Assembly (NCBI GenBank): GCA_025531455.1
Contig: JAMYHL010000001.1
Span: 1,302,001 to 1,366,000 of the forward strand
DNA: 64,000 nt
Source: Apiotrichum sp. Y4204
Taxonomy: Eukaryota > Basidiomycota > Tremellomycetes > Trichosporonales > Trichosporonaceae
Reading direction: 5' to 3'
This document shows positions 23,535 through 35,700 of the stretch, piece after piece. The number at the start of each line of letters is the position of its first letter. Position 1 is the first letter of the stretch. The translations under genes were made by a program, and so were the position numbers. The notes under the pieces are model-generated. The model was not told where the DNA came from. It saw only the letters and a list, made by a program, of their open reading frames with translations, and searched no databases.

Positions 23535-24976
23535 GGCAACCCTCTAGCATGTGAATGAATAAAGACAATAGAACGTATTGGGTTTGGGTGGGGCAGTGAT
23601 ACTGATAACTACTTATTACAGGCAGAACCGTAACAACAATGGCGTGTGTTCGCAGGCCGAAGAACGATGCTTGAGCCTTGCGGGTCGGGAGGAAGGCTGT
23701 GTGGGAACGATGTCTTGGAAATTGTTGCCAGATTTCATCTGCTATCGATACTCGAGGTACGGCTCAACAACCTATGGGAACCGGGGTTTGAAAGCGGCTT
23801 TGAAGAGCGAGGAAGGCTGTGGATGCCATCACGGAGCTCTTCATCATGGAGCCCTCCTTGCAAGTCGTTACATCCCCATTCTGAAATCACTTCTCTGACG
23901 AGCGTTCCTTGGTTCTGTGCCGCAACACAGGGTTGCCGTGCGGACGATCATAACCTGCCTGCACTCCGCCCGTTCTCCGGACCGACAACAATCACCATGA
24001 TTCTCTCGGCTCCCATACTAACGCGACAGGAACTACAAAGCAATTGTCAGGCTCCTCGCGGCGCGCAAGGTAGGCCGAAGCCTGCTCCCACCAGTGCAAC
24101 AAAGCCAGGCGGATTGCCGCGAAATGCGCCTCTTTCCCCTCCAAGGTCAAGTATATGAAGAAACTACGAGACCCCACGGAAACGCTCTCTGGTGACGGGT
24201 AGCCAGCTTGAGGAGATAATAAGGCTCTCCCCGTCTTCCAATGTCCGCCATTGACGCCGTAAAGTGACGGCCTGCCACAGCGACTGTGCGGAATCGTCTT
24301 ACACTTGGCGGCACGTCCCATATGCAACTAAGCCCTGCATTGGCGATGGCTTCGACATTACCACCACGTTGCGCGGCGATCCACCTAAGACGGCAACCAG
24401 GACTGCAAGACGTGCCGCATCGTCGACGACCGGAGAGTATGGTTTCACACCCCATCTCACCACATGCGCCGCTGGAGTTGAACTTCCAAGACGGTCCTGT
24501 AGCCCTCTGAGCAGTGCTCTTCCCCGTTACATTCTTTTATATCGATAGATGCCGCGTTGGTCTCAAGGTCAAGGAGGTCGAGAACGACTTATGCATGACT
24601 CTTGGCCCTCTCTTCACGTCGCTCTCTTCATGTAATTACAGTGGGCCACTGCCGGGGTCGCAATGCGGAATTTTGGAAATACCCCAACCACGTGGTTGTG
24701 GCAATTTGAACCCACACCCAGAGAGTCCGCATCATCATCGGACGCGCGTCCTCCTGCACACCCGCGGCTGGCTGGCGGTGGCCTCCACTCGAGTACCTCG
24801 ATGAACCATCATCATCATCAACACGAACTACAACTTGTAAACCTGTTTACCACCAGCAACAACAGCTGCGCGAGTACACCAGCATCGACCATTGACCCTC
24901 GCCATACCAACATTTAGGTCGTGCTCCGCATCTCCCTTCCTCTTCCCCTTCCCCATCCCCCCGAGCCCAAGCTAGA
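23535..24976. other. Intergenic region upstream of PRE10
   Basis: 1.44 kb between two plus-strand genes. Open frames such as 23646-24158 and 24147-24455 have no recognisable domains and overlap on opposite strands, so I do not call them. The last 100 bp are pyrimidine-rich. A proteasome-associated control element was looked for by eye and not found. Confidence 0.5.
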
Positions 24977-25910
24977 ATGTCCTCGATCGGCACAGGCTAC
25001 GACCTGTCCGTCTCCACGTACTCGCCTGACGGCCGCCTCTTCCAGGTCGAGTACGCGAACAAGGCCGTAGAAGCTGCCGGGTACGTGCGAGCTGTGTCCC
25101 AAATCTACGGGCCGTGTGTCGTTTACTGACTGTCCAAGTGTCGCTGTCGGCTTCCGCTGCAGTGATGGTGTCGTGCTGGGCGTCGAGCGTCTCCTGCACT
25201 CGAAGCTGCTCGTCAAGGGAAGCAACCGCAGAATACAGTCTGTCGACGAGCACATTGGGCTGGCAACGGCCGGTCTCCTCGCCGACGGCAAGCACCTTGC
25301 CAGCCGACTCCGCGACGAGGCGTACAACTTCCGCGACAACTACAACTCGCCCGTGACTGTCCAGGTGCGTTTTCCGTCTTTACACCACTAGCTGGTCGTT
25401 GTTTGCACAGCTAATGTACAGATTCTGTCAGACCGCCTGTCAGGATACGTCCAGGCGTACACATGTTACGGCTCGGTCCGGCCCTTTGGCGCTTCGAGCC
25501 TCGTTGCTGGCGTGGACAAGACCGGTCCCCGTCTCTTCTGCATCGAGCCCTCCGGCGTCTTCTACGGATACCGCGCGTGTGCGGTTGGCAAGGGCAGGGC
25601 GCTGGCAAAGACGGAGCTGGAGAAGCTCGTGGCTAGGGAGGCGGACGGAGGAGCGGCCATTACCTGCCGCGAGGCTGTCATGGAGCTTGCACGCATGTGA
25701 GTCGCGCTAGGAACTGATGATAATGCTGTTAACTAACGCCGCAGCATCTACCTCGTCCACGACGACAACAAGGACAAGGACTTTGAGCTGGAGATGACCT
25801 GGGTTTGCACTGAGACCGGCAACAAGCACCGTGTTGTGCCCCAGGAGCTTCTGGTGGAGGCCGAGGCAAAGGCCAAGGCTGCTCTGGAGGAGGGCATGGA
25901 GGAGGACTGA
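24977..25910 (+). CDS. PRE10: 20S proteasome subunit alpha type-3 (alpha7)
   Basis: A structural alpha-ring subunit of the 20S proteasome. Four exons, 24977-25080, 25139-25364, 25422-25696 and 25745-25910, give 256 residues. The N-terminal alpha signature is complete: [20 protein letters not shown] followed by [11 protein letters not shown]. Other family segments are [67 protein letters not shown] and [20 protein letters not shown]. The C-terminus is highly acidic (EEGMEED), as is usual for alpha7, where it protrudes from the ring. The 3' end faces SPT3 at 66 bp. Confidence 0.97.
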
Positions 25911-25976
25911 AGAAGATATGTACAGGGGTTCACATGCATGTGTATACAACTATTGATGATTGATGTTGAATCTAGA

Positions 25977-27450
25977 TCAAACCAGCGCGAGGCGGTTTCT
26001 CGACATCCCTCCGCGCCAATTGCGCATGCCGCACATGCGGTTGGAGGTCTGCTTGCGCTGGATCTGGGCAAATGCCTCCAACACATGGCTGGGAAGGAGA
26101 GGCTGCCTTGCGCTAGGAGGCGGCGCGAACAGGGAGCGAGGCTCACCTGCAGCGTCCATTCGGAGGCGCTTGGCGGCCGCGCTTTCTCCGCCGTTCATCT
26201 TTCTCTTCATAGAGTTCCGGCTGTTCGAGGCGGATGACCTCTCCAGCTGCTCCCGCACTTCCAGCGCGGTCACACACAGGGAGCGAACCATCTCAAACGC
26301 TAAGAAACCCAAAATGTCAATGATATCGTCGTTCGGACGAACGTCGAGATATGCGCTAAAATTGACAAAGTCTCTGAACCGGCGAGCTGCAATGTTAGAT
26401 GGATAATTACTATTCTCTTACCCTTTCGGTAGGTGAACGATGCCTGTCGGCAGTCCGAGTAGTGGACGTACTCGTCCTTGGTCATCTTCTTGGTGATCTC
26501 GTCGGCGTCCTGCAACAGTTAGCGATGCCAGGAGTGACAACACCTACCCTCAGACGCTGCATGCTATCCTGGTACGCCTGCATTTCATCCTCGTCTTCAT
26601 CCTCCTCTTCCTCGGCGCGGTTCTGCTGTGTCGGGAGCGAGCGGAGAAAGTCCGAGAACGGTGTCAACAGCTCCCACGACAGCTTGACAATCGGCTTGCG
26701 GCCCTTGATCGCGCTCTTTTCTTGATATTAGTATGGACTCGACACACACAAAGCAGCCTCACCTGCGTCGTCGACGTCAACATCTCCGCCCTCCTCGTCC
26801 TCCTTTGCGCGCTTCCGCACGTCCTTCCAACTGAGGTAGGTCCTAAGGCGGTTGACCTTCCCGCGGTCGTCGCGGATGAGGAAGATTAGGTCCTCGGCCG
26901 AGAGGAAGCGTGAGGACCGCAGGTGCGTGAGAAGCCGTGCACGCGTGACCTGTAGGTCAGGCATCGCGCAAGCAAATGTAGTTTGTAAACGTACAATCTC
27001 GATAATCTGGCCACGGACGACATCCTCAACGAGATGTATCGTTTCAGGTAGCGGGTCCTGTACCTCGCCAAACACGAACATCTGGGGTTAGATCCGCCTC
27101 ACACCTGACGCAAGCCTCACCATCTGCGCTATCTCGTTGGTGTACTTGTACTCGGGTTTGTTGGGGGTTTCTGCCGTGGCCGCCGCCGCGCCGCTCTTCT
27201 TCTTCTTGGAGCTCTTGGACTTTTTGAGCGTCTCGTCGTCGTCGTCATCGCCATCCCCGTCGCCGTCCTCATCGGGTTCGGGGGAGGGCGAGGCGGATGC
27301 GCGCGCAGCCTCCTTCCCAGGGGGTACGACGACGGAGGAGGAGCGACGCGGCGCGGTGGGTGCAGGAGAGTTTGTGGACGAGGCCGGCGCGCCGGGTAAT
27401 GCCACGCCCGCGGGGCGCTTGGCTGCTGTCGGCAGCGCGAGGTTCGACAT
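25977..27450 (-). CDS. SPT3: SAGA complex subunit Spt3 (TFIID-18-like histone fold)
   Basis: Spt3 is the histone-fold subunit of the SAGA coactivator that helps deliver TBP to promoters. After an unusual low-complexity N-terminal extension of about 100 residues (Pro/Ser-rich, then an acidic run and a lysine run), exon 2 starts with the core: [10 protein letters not shown] / [49 protein letters not shown] and [16 protein letters not shown]. The conserved distal half follows: [34 protein letters not shown] and [19 protein letters not shown]. The C-terminus has [17 protein letters not shown]. Introns lie near 27118-27081, 27000-26950, 26765-26720, 26550-26510 and 26420-26395. It is the first of three tandem minus-strand genes. 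Confidence 0.95.
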
Positions 27451-28071
27451 GATCTACGAGTGGTGGTGTTAGGAGAGCGAGCTCGTTGCTGGGGCAAGTG
27501 GGCACACGGGGGTCATCGATGAGCAAACTGTTGTTTTCGCTCGACGTAGAAGGCGGAGTGGAGATTGATGCTGGATGGCTGTGATGGTGGTGTGCACGAC
27601 GTCGATGGATATGATGGATGAACTGATGGATGATAAGTGAGTTATTGACCAGCTCGGTTCCAGACATTTGCCATCCATCTCGTTGGTGTGTGCAACGACG
27701 TCTTTTGGTTCGCTTGGGCTCATATTCTGGTGGTGGCCGCATGCATACATCACCGCACCGGATAATCTATCACTGCACAATGAGTTCACCCATGTCTATT
27801 CCTAGTCTATTCCTAGTCGAGGGTTCGGCAACCAACAGCACGTCCCTATGCACATGTGCACACCTCTCGAACGCCCCGAAGCGACAATCTGGACGGGCAG
27901 GGCGAGACTCCATGCATATCTAGCGCAGGGTGGAGCCTCGTTTGCGTGATCTTATGCACATCGGTCATTTGTGCATTCTCCCGTTCTTTGGAATCAGAGC
28001 CTAGAACCGATGTCAAAATCTGCCTAATGTACAAATCACGCCAACACAACGAGCACGCATCTCCTCTCCGC
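27451..28071. other. Intergenic region upstream of SPT3
   Basis: 621 bp between the CDT2 stop and the SPT3 start, both minus strand. On the coding strand the part nearest SPT3 is pyrimidine- and CATCA-rich. No gene seen. Confidence 0.5.
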
Positions 28072-29859
28072 TCAGGGCTTATCTCCATTCCAGAGCCTAG
28101 TAACGGAGTCATCCGAGGACGCGGCAACCTAGAATAGTTAGCGCATGCCCCTCGCATGGCGAACTCACCATATCTTTGGCCCAATCCACGGCGGTGACCT
28201 CGGGCATCTCGCTCATGCCATGAGACTCAATCCGGACTGGTGTGGCAGCAACATCAGAACCTTGTGCCGTGTCGGTCGACCATGTCATGACGCCGCCTTC
28301 GCGCGATCCACTTGCGAGGTACTTGCCATCTGGGGAAATGGCCATGCGGACATAAAACGACTTGACGAGGAGGTCGGGGTGGACAAACTTTTGCGGCAGG
28401 ATGGCATCGCATGGGTTGGAGCTGCCGTATAGTGCCGCACTCGGCCGGAGAACGTGAACCTTCGAGTCGCCACAGAGCGCGTACAGATCTCCGTTAAGGG
28501 GCTGTTCGCAGAGAGCGTTCACGGACCGGCTACGCCCGGAAGCGTTTGATCCACATAGAGTTGGATCCGGCAAGACACCGTAGGGTACGGATTTGGGACG
28601 CAGAGACGAAGACGGCTCGGGGCAGCGAATGTCCCACAACTTGACGACTCCGTCATATGTACCTCCAGAAGCAAGAATACCGGGCATCGACTGAAGGGCG
28701 ACGAGGCTCGTAATCGTCCGAGTGACAGAACGCTACGCGTCAGTACATGCCCCGTAGATACCACTCACTAAATCCGAGGCCCGCCTGCTAGATGTGGCAT
28801 TGTGCGGTTGACGCAGTGTCAGGACTGGCTCCAGATCTGCTGGACCGCTGGGGCCCGTGGATGCGCGCGTGCGTGATGACCGGCGCAGAGAGGCATCATT
28901 CGCGGCAAGGCCTACTCCCCGGCAGCGAAGATCGTAAATGTGGATGTTGCCATCACGTCCGCCTGAAGCGATAACATTCCACGGCGCGTCGCCACTGCCG
29001 CGTGATGGATCCAAGAAGGTCGTCGCCTTGATGGTGGACGTGTGCCCTCGGAGAGTAGCCAAGGGATGAGGGCGTCCTCGCGAAACGTCATGAATGCGCA
29101 ATGTCTGGTCGGCCGACGCCGAAAGCTGCAAAGTCAGCAAAACACGCTACAATCGACACGACGCGTTGTCCCAAACTCACCAACCACGAGTCGTTCGCAG
29201 CCCATTTGACGTCAAACACAGCATTCCCATGTGCCCGCCACCAAACAGACGGCGCATCCGCATTGTCGACATCCACGACCTTGACCGTCCCCTCCTCCCC
29301 GCCGAGCGCGAGGAGGCGCCGCTCGCCCATCTGCCGCGCATCGTACGCACTGAGCAGCTTGGCCCTGTTGTTGAACGCGATCGCGAGCACGGGGTCAAAG
29401 TCCCGGTGCTGCCCGTCGGGGCTGTTCAGCGAGGGAAGCACAATCGAGGAAGGTGTAGTCGACGCGAGTGAGGTGAGGAACGGCGATCCACAGGCTGCTG
29501 TCAGATTGATCCCCAAAAGGAAACTCACGGCGTTGGGCAGACGGCGCTCCCAAGCGGCGACGCACGCGTTTCCACCCCTTTGGCTCGAGTGCCAGCGCTG
29601 GAAGGGGTATCGCGGGTTTCGGGGTCACGATCGCGCGGCGGGGGACAGAGGGAGAGAAGAAATGCGGTATGCTCAGCGCCTCGTCGTCGGGGAGGCTGGG
29701 GCGCGGGCGCTTGTCGCGTCGACCCTCAGGCGACGGTCGCACGCGTTTCGTCTTGTCCGCCTCCTCCTCGATGGTCCGCTTGCCGAGGAAGATGGGGTAG
29801 AGCGCCGCCGTCGGCGCGTTTAACGACCGAGGGGCGAGGGGAGCGCGTCCTTCTGCCAT
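28072..29859 (-). CDS. CDT2: Cdt2/DTL-type WD40 substrate receptor of CRL4 ubiquitin ligase
   Basis: A WD40 protein matching Cdt2, which brings PCNA-bound substrates such as Cdt1 to Cul4-Ddb1 for ubiquitination during S phase. The N-terminus (MAEGRAPLAPRSLN) is basic and disordered. The repeats include GGEEGTVKVVDVDN, WRAHGNAVFDVKWAANDSWL, LSASADQTLRIHDV, LATLRGHTSTIKATTF, ASGGRDGNIHIYDLRCRG, ASGGTYDGVVKLWDIRC, VKSFYVRMAISPDGKYLASG and EVTAVDWAKDM. KLWDIR and IYDLR are DWD boxes used for Ddb1 binding. The last exon after an intron near 28131-28167 completes the propeller with VAASSDDSVTRLWNGDKP and stops at 28072-28074. There is no long C-terminal extension with a PIP box such as metazoan DTL has. 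Confidence 0.85.
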
Positions 29860-30163
29860 TGTGGGTGGAAGGAGAATGAGGGGTGGATGGATGAAAGAGT
29901 GTTGTATCATATGTGCGCTCACAATGCACAACCGCACTCAGGCGCCGGCCCTCGCTGCCCTGGGGGTGATTTGGCGCGCGACGCGTCGCGAGTTCATGAA
30001 AATCAGCCACGCAAATGCGCGACCAATTGCATCCGCGGGCACGTGAGTCATATGTAGGCGGTGCCCCACAGGTAACCATGGCTCTCTGATGTTGTACCTC
30101 CCAGTTTGTAAGAATGCATGCACTGACTGATACAGACAATATAATCGCCCCGCATGCTACAGG
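29860..30163. other. Intergenic region upstream of CDT2
   Basis: 304 bp between the PUS7 stop and the CDT2 start. CDT2 transcription must begin here; no specific element recognised. Confidence 0.5.
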
Positions 30164-32781
30164 CTAGGCCGCAGCAGAGCTCCCCTTATGGGCCTGGTCC
30201 TCGTTCTCCAAGGTAAGGTTAATCTGGTTCCAAGTCGCCGTCTCCTGCCTCGTGATCTCGCGCAGCGCCATCGTGGCATAACACGACGTGCCAAGCGTCC
30301 ACGACACCTTGAGCGCACGGAACTTGCCCTCCGGGTCGTCCGTCGCGGGAATGTTGAGGCCGAGGATGCGATCCTCGTCGCATTGCGACAGGTTGATGTC
30401 GGGGTCCGTGTAGCGGATGTGTTCCCACGACACATTCTTTGGTGTGTGGATAAGCTTGCGGTACGAGCCGGGAAGCGAGTACTCGCTGGAACGTCAGAGT
30501 GCTTCTGGTAGGCTGACTCACCGCTGGTCACGGCGCATGCGTGCAGGATCCATCCCGTCCGCGGCCAAGATGTCCTCATACAGCTTCCGGATAGGGCCGG
30601 ATGGGTACTCGACATTCCAACCCGGCAAAGGTAGGATCACGTCCGCCATGGTGTACTTCTCCAGATCGCTCTCGGTGAGCTCCTTGACATCTCGCGCGGA
30701 GGAGGATTCGGCTTGCCTCTCGTCATCTGACTGTTAGCCGTGTGCCTTATGTAACAGCTCACTGCCATCGTCGCCGCCGTCCACAAACACCAGGTCTCCA
30801 ACCATCGGAGAGCGCGACAGCTCGATTCGCTTCGAGGCCACAAGGTTCCAGATGTAGCTCTGGTAGGCGTGAACGTAGATCGTGCGCAAGTTGCGAGGAA
30901 TCTGGCCGTCAGTCACAACCAGCCATGAGACCTACACAGCCCAAAGCTCCAAGCTTATCTTCCTTGCGATTTCCCTTCTTCCAGTGCTCCCAGATTGCCC
31001 TCTCCGCGACCGAACGCCTCGGCATGATCTCCAGCGCCTTATTCACGTCCTTGTCCTCCAACCAAGCCAATCTTGCGCGGACGCAGTCGGGATGCTCTCC
31101 TTCACGGAGAGACAGGATTGAGTCCACAGCTTCGCCCCACTTCTGCTGGAGCAGAAACAAACCGGTGACGTGAGTCGGGACTGTCGATGTCCCAAATCGC
31201 TGCATGCCTGTTATCAGTTGGCAGAGTCTTTCTCAACTAACCGAAGAAATTGATGAATCCGCGGTCCCGGATGGATTCCATGGCCGCATCAACAGCCTCC
31301 ACAGAATCGGCGGTGACATTTCTGAACGTGAGCACGCGCATTCGTAAGCAAACGCACCTCAGAACAATCGTAAAGTGGTTGCCTTTGAGCATACCGAGCG
31401 CCAGGTGCTGTTGGGCGTACTCGATGTCTCCGATCCGCGTACCACGCTCGCCGCGTTCCTGGACCGCTGCCTCTGCCGTCCTCCGCCCAGCCTTGATGCC
31501 GTTGACGCCATCCCAAACCGATTGAGTGGTCTGGTGGCCGCGCTTCAGGCACACCCGCTGGACGGTTACAGCGCGCTTGTCCTTGGTCCCGCAGACGGTC
31601 AGGTCCTTCACGTGGCAGCGGAGCATGCGGCTAATATGGCTCAAGCAGTCTTGCGTCTCGCGACTCGTCTTGTGGAGCGTAAAGTGGATATACGGTGTGC
31701 GCCGATTCCGTTCTAAATGTCAGAGAGGAGGATACGGAGGCTCACGTTTGCGCTGTCCCTGTCCTGGTCGGCCGGACGCCCATTTGATGGCAATACACTG
31801 GCCCTGCTCGGTTTCCCGGGCAGAAGACTCGAACGACCCCTTCAATGCCTCTCTGACAGCATTGTGGGCAGCCCCTCGCGCTTCCTTGCTCTCAATGACC
31901 TGCAAGTCAGTGTATGTAAGAGTCAGAAACCTCACCTGAGAGACAACTTCACGATTATCGACATACTGTCGGCCGGCGTTCGCATGGCCACCACGACCGC
32001 GGCCACGCTGGCGACCTTGCCGCGACGGAACAACTTCAAACTTGGGAGGAGCCTGGTTAGCAGCCGACTCCTCCGCATCGACCTCAGTGGGTGGCTGGGC
32101 AGTTGCGTCCGGCTTAGGAAACTTACCCTCGAGCAGGAGAGCATGGAGCGCGACGATGGTCTCGTCCGACAGATGCGATCGTAGGGCTAGTGTCGTGGAT
32201 GTTGTCCAGTCTGCCCTCTCCTGAAACTGGAGCTCCGCGGGAAGGTCCGAGGCAGCTTGAGTGGTCGCTTCACTGTCGCCGACTTGCTCGTCCTCCTTCT
32301 TCGCCGTCTCCTCCTTCTTCTCGGTTTCCTCCTCATCGACAGGTCGTGCAATGTTCTTAAGATGAAGGATATCCCCCGCCATAGATATCTCATTGACAAG
32401 AAAGTCGGTGTATCTGTCGTCAGCTCGGCAGGAAAAGGCGCAGCGGACTCACCTCTGTTTGATGACGCCCTTGACGCCCGAAAACGCGCTGTCGCCGAGG
32501 TACCCGATGATTCCGACCTCCGCCTCACCGATAAACCCGCCCGTAGCGCCCAGGTCCGTCTTCTTTCCCGTCGCCAGCTCCAGCGACGGAGGGAGTACTG
32601 AATGCTGCGGCTTCAGCCCCAAGCGCGAGACTGCCGGGGGAACATCGGTCGGTAGCCGCGTGAACGTTCGCGTTGGCTCTTCACGCAGTCGCTTTGCTTC
32701 TGGCCCGCTGACATCTTCCTCGCGAGGACGCTTGGAGTCAACCGCCTCGGCAGGGACACTTGCGGGTGGCGGGGTTGTCAT
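30164..32781 (-). CDS. PUS7: tRNA/mRNA pseudouridine synthase Pus7 (TruD family)
   Basis: A TruD-family synthase that isomerises uridine in tRNA and other RNAs. About eight exons. The N-terminus is basic/acidic, with a NLS-like KRPREEDVSGPEAKRLRE. Family segments follow: DFLVNEISMAGDILHLKNIA, a low-complexity Glu/Lys insertion, YIHFTLHKTSRETQDCLSHI, DLTVCGTKDKRAVTVQ (GTKD motif with the catalytic aspartate), HLALGMLKGNHFTIVLRN, RGFINFFG / MQRFGTSTVPTHVTG, LRTIYVHAYQSYIWNLVAS, VILPLPGWNVEYP and SLPGSYRKLIHTPKNVSW. The C-terminus ends ENEDQAHKGSSAAA. The junction FFG/MQRFG falls on an intron near 31207-31240. ATG 32781 is the first in frame. Confidence 0.94.
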
Positions 32782-35700
32782 GCCTGGTCAGCTTTGTTGT
32801 TGACCAAAGGTGTGATGCAATGGTGAACACCGGAAAAAAATAACTCTGTGACGACTGGTTGCTTGGGACTTGGGGCCCAGGTGGAGGAGGTCAAAACCGA
32901 GATTGGCGGATCTAACTGAAACTGTACATCCGGTTATCACACTGACATGACAGATAGTACACATAACAACAATCGTTTCGTCAAGGGGCCGCCCTCGACG
33001 CTCTCACCGTCTCATAATAGACACCAGATCGGCAGCTGGTGCAAGTCTCGCCAACCCCCAAGGGATTAATAGAGCACAATGAGTTGCGCATGCCCAGCAT
33101 TCGCAGGCATGCACCTGCAAGTCCGCAGGAACACGCGCATTCCGAGGATGAACATGCCTTTTGCATCCTTGAACCATGGAATGATGAGTGAATATGGTGG
33201 TCCTGAGCCTGCGCAACCAGATAGCCGAGAACCGGCTGTCAGCGCTTATGACGAGCACCGCGTAATGAAGCTTGCCGGATGTCGATCGTCGTGCTCGAGA
33301 CGGCAAGCGCTAGCCGGCGTGAGTCGATCGACGCTACATACCGCAACAATAGATAGTAAAGTCTCAATGGGTCATCGGCGGCCTCAAGCGCTTGCAGCGG
33401 GCGCGAAGTCCGAAGCGCCGATGTAGTTCGCACATGGTCACTTGTGTCCCATGATGCCGTGTGGGTAGAACTGACCGCTGAGGTGCAAGCGAGCATTTGC
33501 TATCATGAAACGCCAAGGTCACTAAGATAGTGATATAGTGAGCGCGCTTGAGGACGATCCACGATCCACAATTGCACAATTCCACAAGCTTTAGTCGCGT
33601 ATGATCCTCTGATCTGCGGGCTATTTCGAGCTCTGTGTCATCATCGAGACCCTCGTGGGCCGGGGGGCAAACTCGCCCCTCATCTTGAGCACCTACGAGG
33701 GATCGATTTGAGCTTCTTCAGGTGCCTCCCCACACAGGACAGATGTAGGACACGCATGTAAATAGCAGCGCGTCCCTCAAACAGATGCGACGCGCAGATC
33801 GATGATGAAACAGCACTGAGCGGATCATCCTCGGAGCGCAGCGGCTACCGGCCCGAATAATCAGATGTCGATGCGCGCGCCTCTGTCGCCTCTGGCAGCC
33901 AGCCGATCAGCGGCAGTCAGATCCTTCGTCGATTCTCGGAAGACCAATGACGAATTGCTGCGCGCACGGAACTCCTCCCGCCGCCTCATGCTGCGGCGCT
34001 GCGCGCTGCGGGCTGATAGATCGCAATACGCAACGCCGTATCCGACGTTTTGCCGCCCACCTCTCCTCGTTGCTTCTAGTCACGACGACCAGGGTCGTGG
34101 CTTGCTGGCGCTTGCCATCGCATGACAATCATGGCGTCCCGTGTGAATGGTATATCCGGGCGGGTGACCGAGGATACATCGCCAGAGGTGTAACAGCGCA
34201 ACGTGCAGCAGACTGGTGCGCCTTCGTGCTTGGGCAAGGTCGCGGTGTGCAGGCTTGGTCCTCTCTGATCTCTGAACCTGGATCCCGCTTCAAGGTTCAT
34301 TCCCTGTGCACCGGTGTACTAATGAGCCCAGCACCGGTCATTCGTCACCAGTCGCGTTGTACTCGCTCGGGCCGCGTCTCGGACGATTATTACGAGATTA
34401 TCCAGTGGCTGCAAGCAGTGCTACCTGTGCTCCGATGCGAGGAGATAGCGTGACGCGTTCTGCCGCAAACCCTGGCCGTGCTGGCCGCATTGCCAGTGCT
34501 ATCGCCCTGCTGTGCGCTGTCTCAAAATTTGTAGATTTGTAGCATCTGCCCGCCCATTTGTCCACCACCCAAAGGGCATGCGATCAAAATGTCCTGTGAG
34601 GCAGATTGCCGAACCGAGACCTACCGTGATGATAACCCTGTTACCAAAATCTCTGGATCTCGGTGGTCGCGTGCATCGTGCACATCGTGTGGCCCAGCCA
34701 TGGCAGCATGCTAGCAGTCAACCTCTGTAAAGGCGATACTCGGATGGCAGCCTCCAGTGCCTGAGGCTCGTTTGCGCTCCGGGGAACCCAGTGGGGGCAC
34801 CATGGAGCTCTGCAGATGTGGCCGGGGAATGGTATCCCACTTGCATCCGATCGTGTGGTAGTAGTCAACTCTGCGGGATACGGGGAGTGACTGGTCAGAA
34901 GGGTTGAGGGTGCCCGGCGGCATATGGAGGTATGGGCATCCGTTGTGGTCTTCAGGCCGAATCCTCGGCGCAAAGCAGCCCGTTTCAGGTGAGATTTGTA
35001 CGGAAGAGCTGATGTGCCGGGCGCAGCAGTGCGCGGTGCCGCCATCGCATGTAAGCCTCCGAGGGTAGCACCGGGCAGTGCCAGGACGGGAAACCCTCTG
35101 CTCTGGCGGTCCGTCGGTATCCACGGCATACGGCATGAACAGCGGCCGAGCCTCCGAGTGCGCCTCCGACCGTCTACGACCGACGACCGTCGAACCTTAC
35201 GTAGCCTTCTGTCATTGTGTGTCACATATTGCCTGCCATGTGCTAGGAACAATACCAATCTGCCAATAGAGTGTCCTCAGAAGATCAGAAGATCAAGATG
35301 CAATCAGGTGGCGAGGAGTATGCAGCGCTGCAGCGGCTCCACTTTGAGAGGCTCGGCACTGGCACTGATGCGCCACCTGATGTGGATCACCAAAGATCAC
35401 AGGACCAGGCCGCTCCATCGCTCAGGCCCCGAGCGAACTGAACGGAGAGCCGTGAGCAGGTATGCATGCCGGAACTTGCACATCTTGCCCAGCCGTCACC
35501 GCTCGCATCGCCAGTTCCGCCACCACATCCATTGCGCTAGCTCAGCTTGCTGTGTCTCTCCATTTTCGGGATAGCGGGATTGCGCATAGCTCTGCTATCT
35601 CGCATAAACTCTGGATCGATGACTCGCGAAGTATCCTCGAGATTGCAGAAAGACTCAGGTTTCCCCGACGGCTGCAGCCTACAGCCGAGTAAATCCGCCG

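Noticed and set aside
23646..24158. 170-codon plus-strand frame upstream of PRE10
   Set aside because: No domain, Ser/Pro-rich, overlapped by an antisense frame of similar quality.
29101..29823. 240-codon open frame antisense to the CDT2 N-terminal half
   Set aside because: The sense strand gives a clear WD40 protein with proper splicing; the antisense frame is Arg/Ser-rich and unmatched.
34641..35258. 205-codon minus-strand frame in the ICL1 upstream region
   Set aside because: Overlapped by open frames on the other strand, random-looking composition and no motifs.
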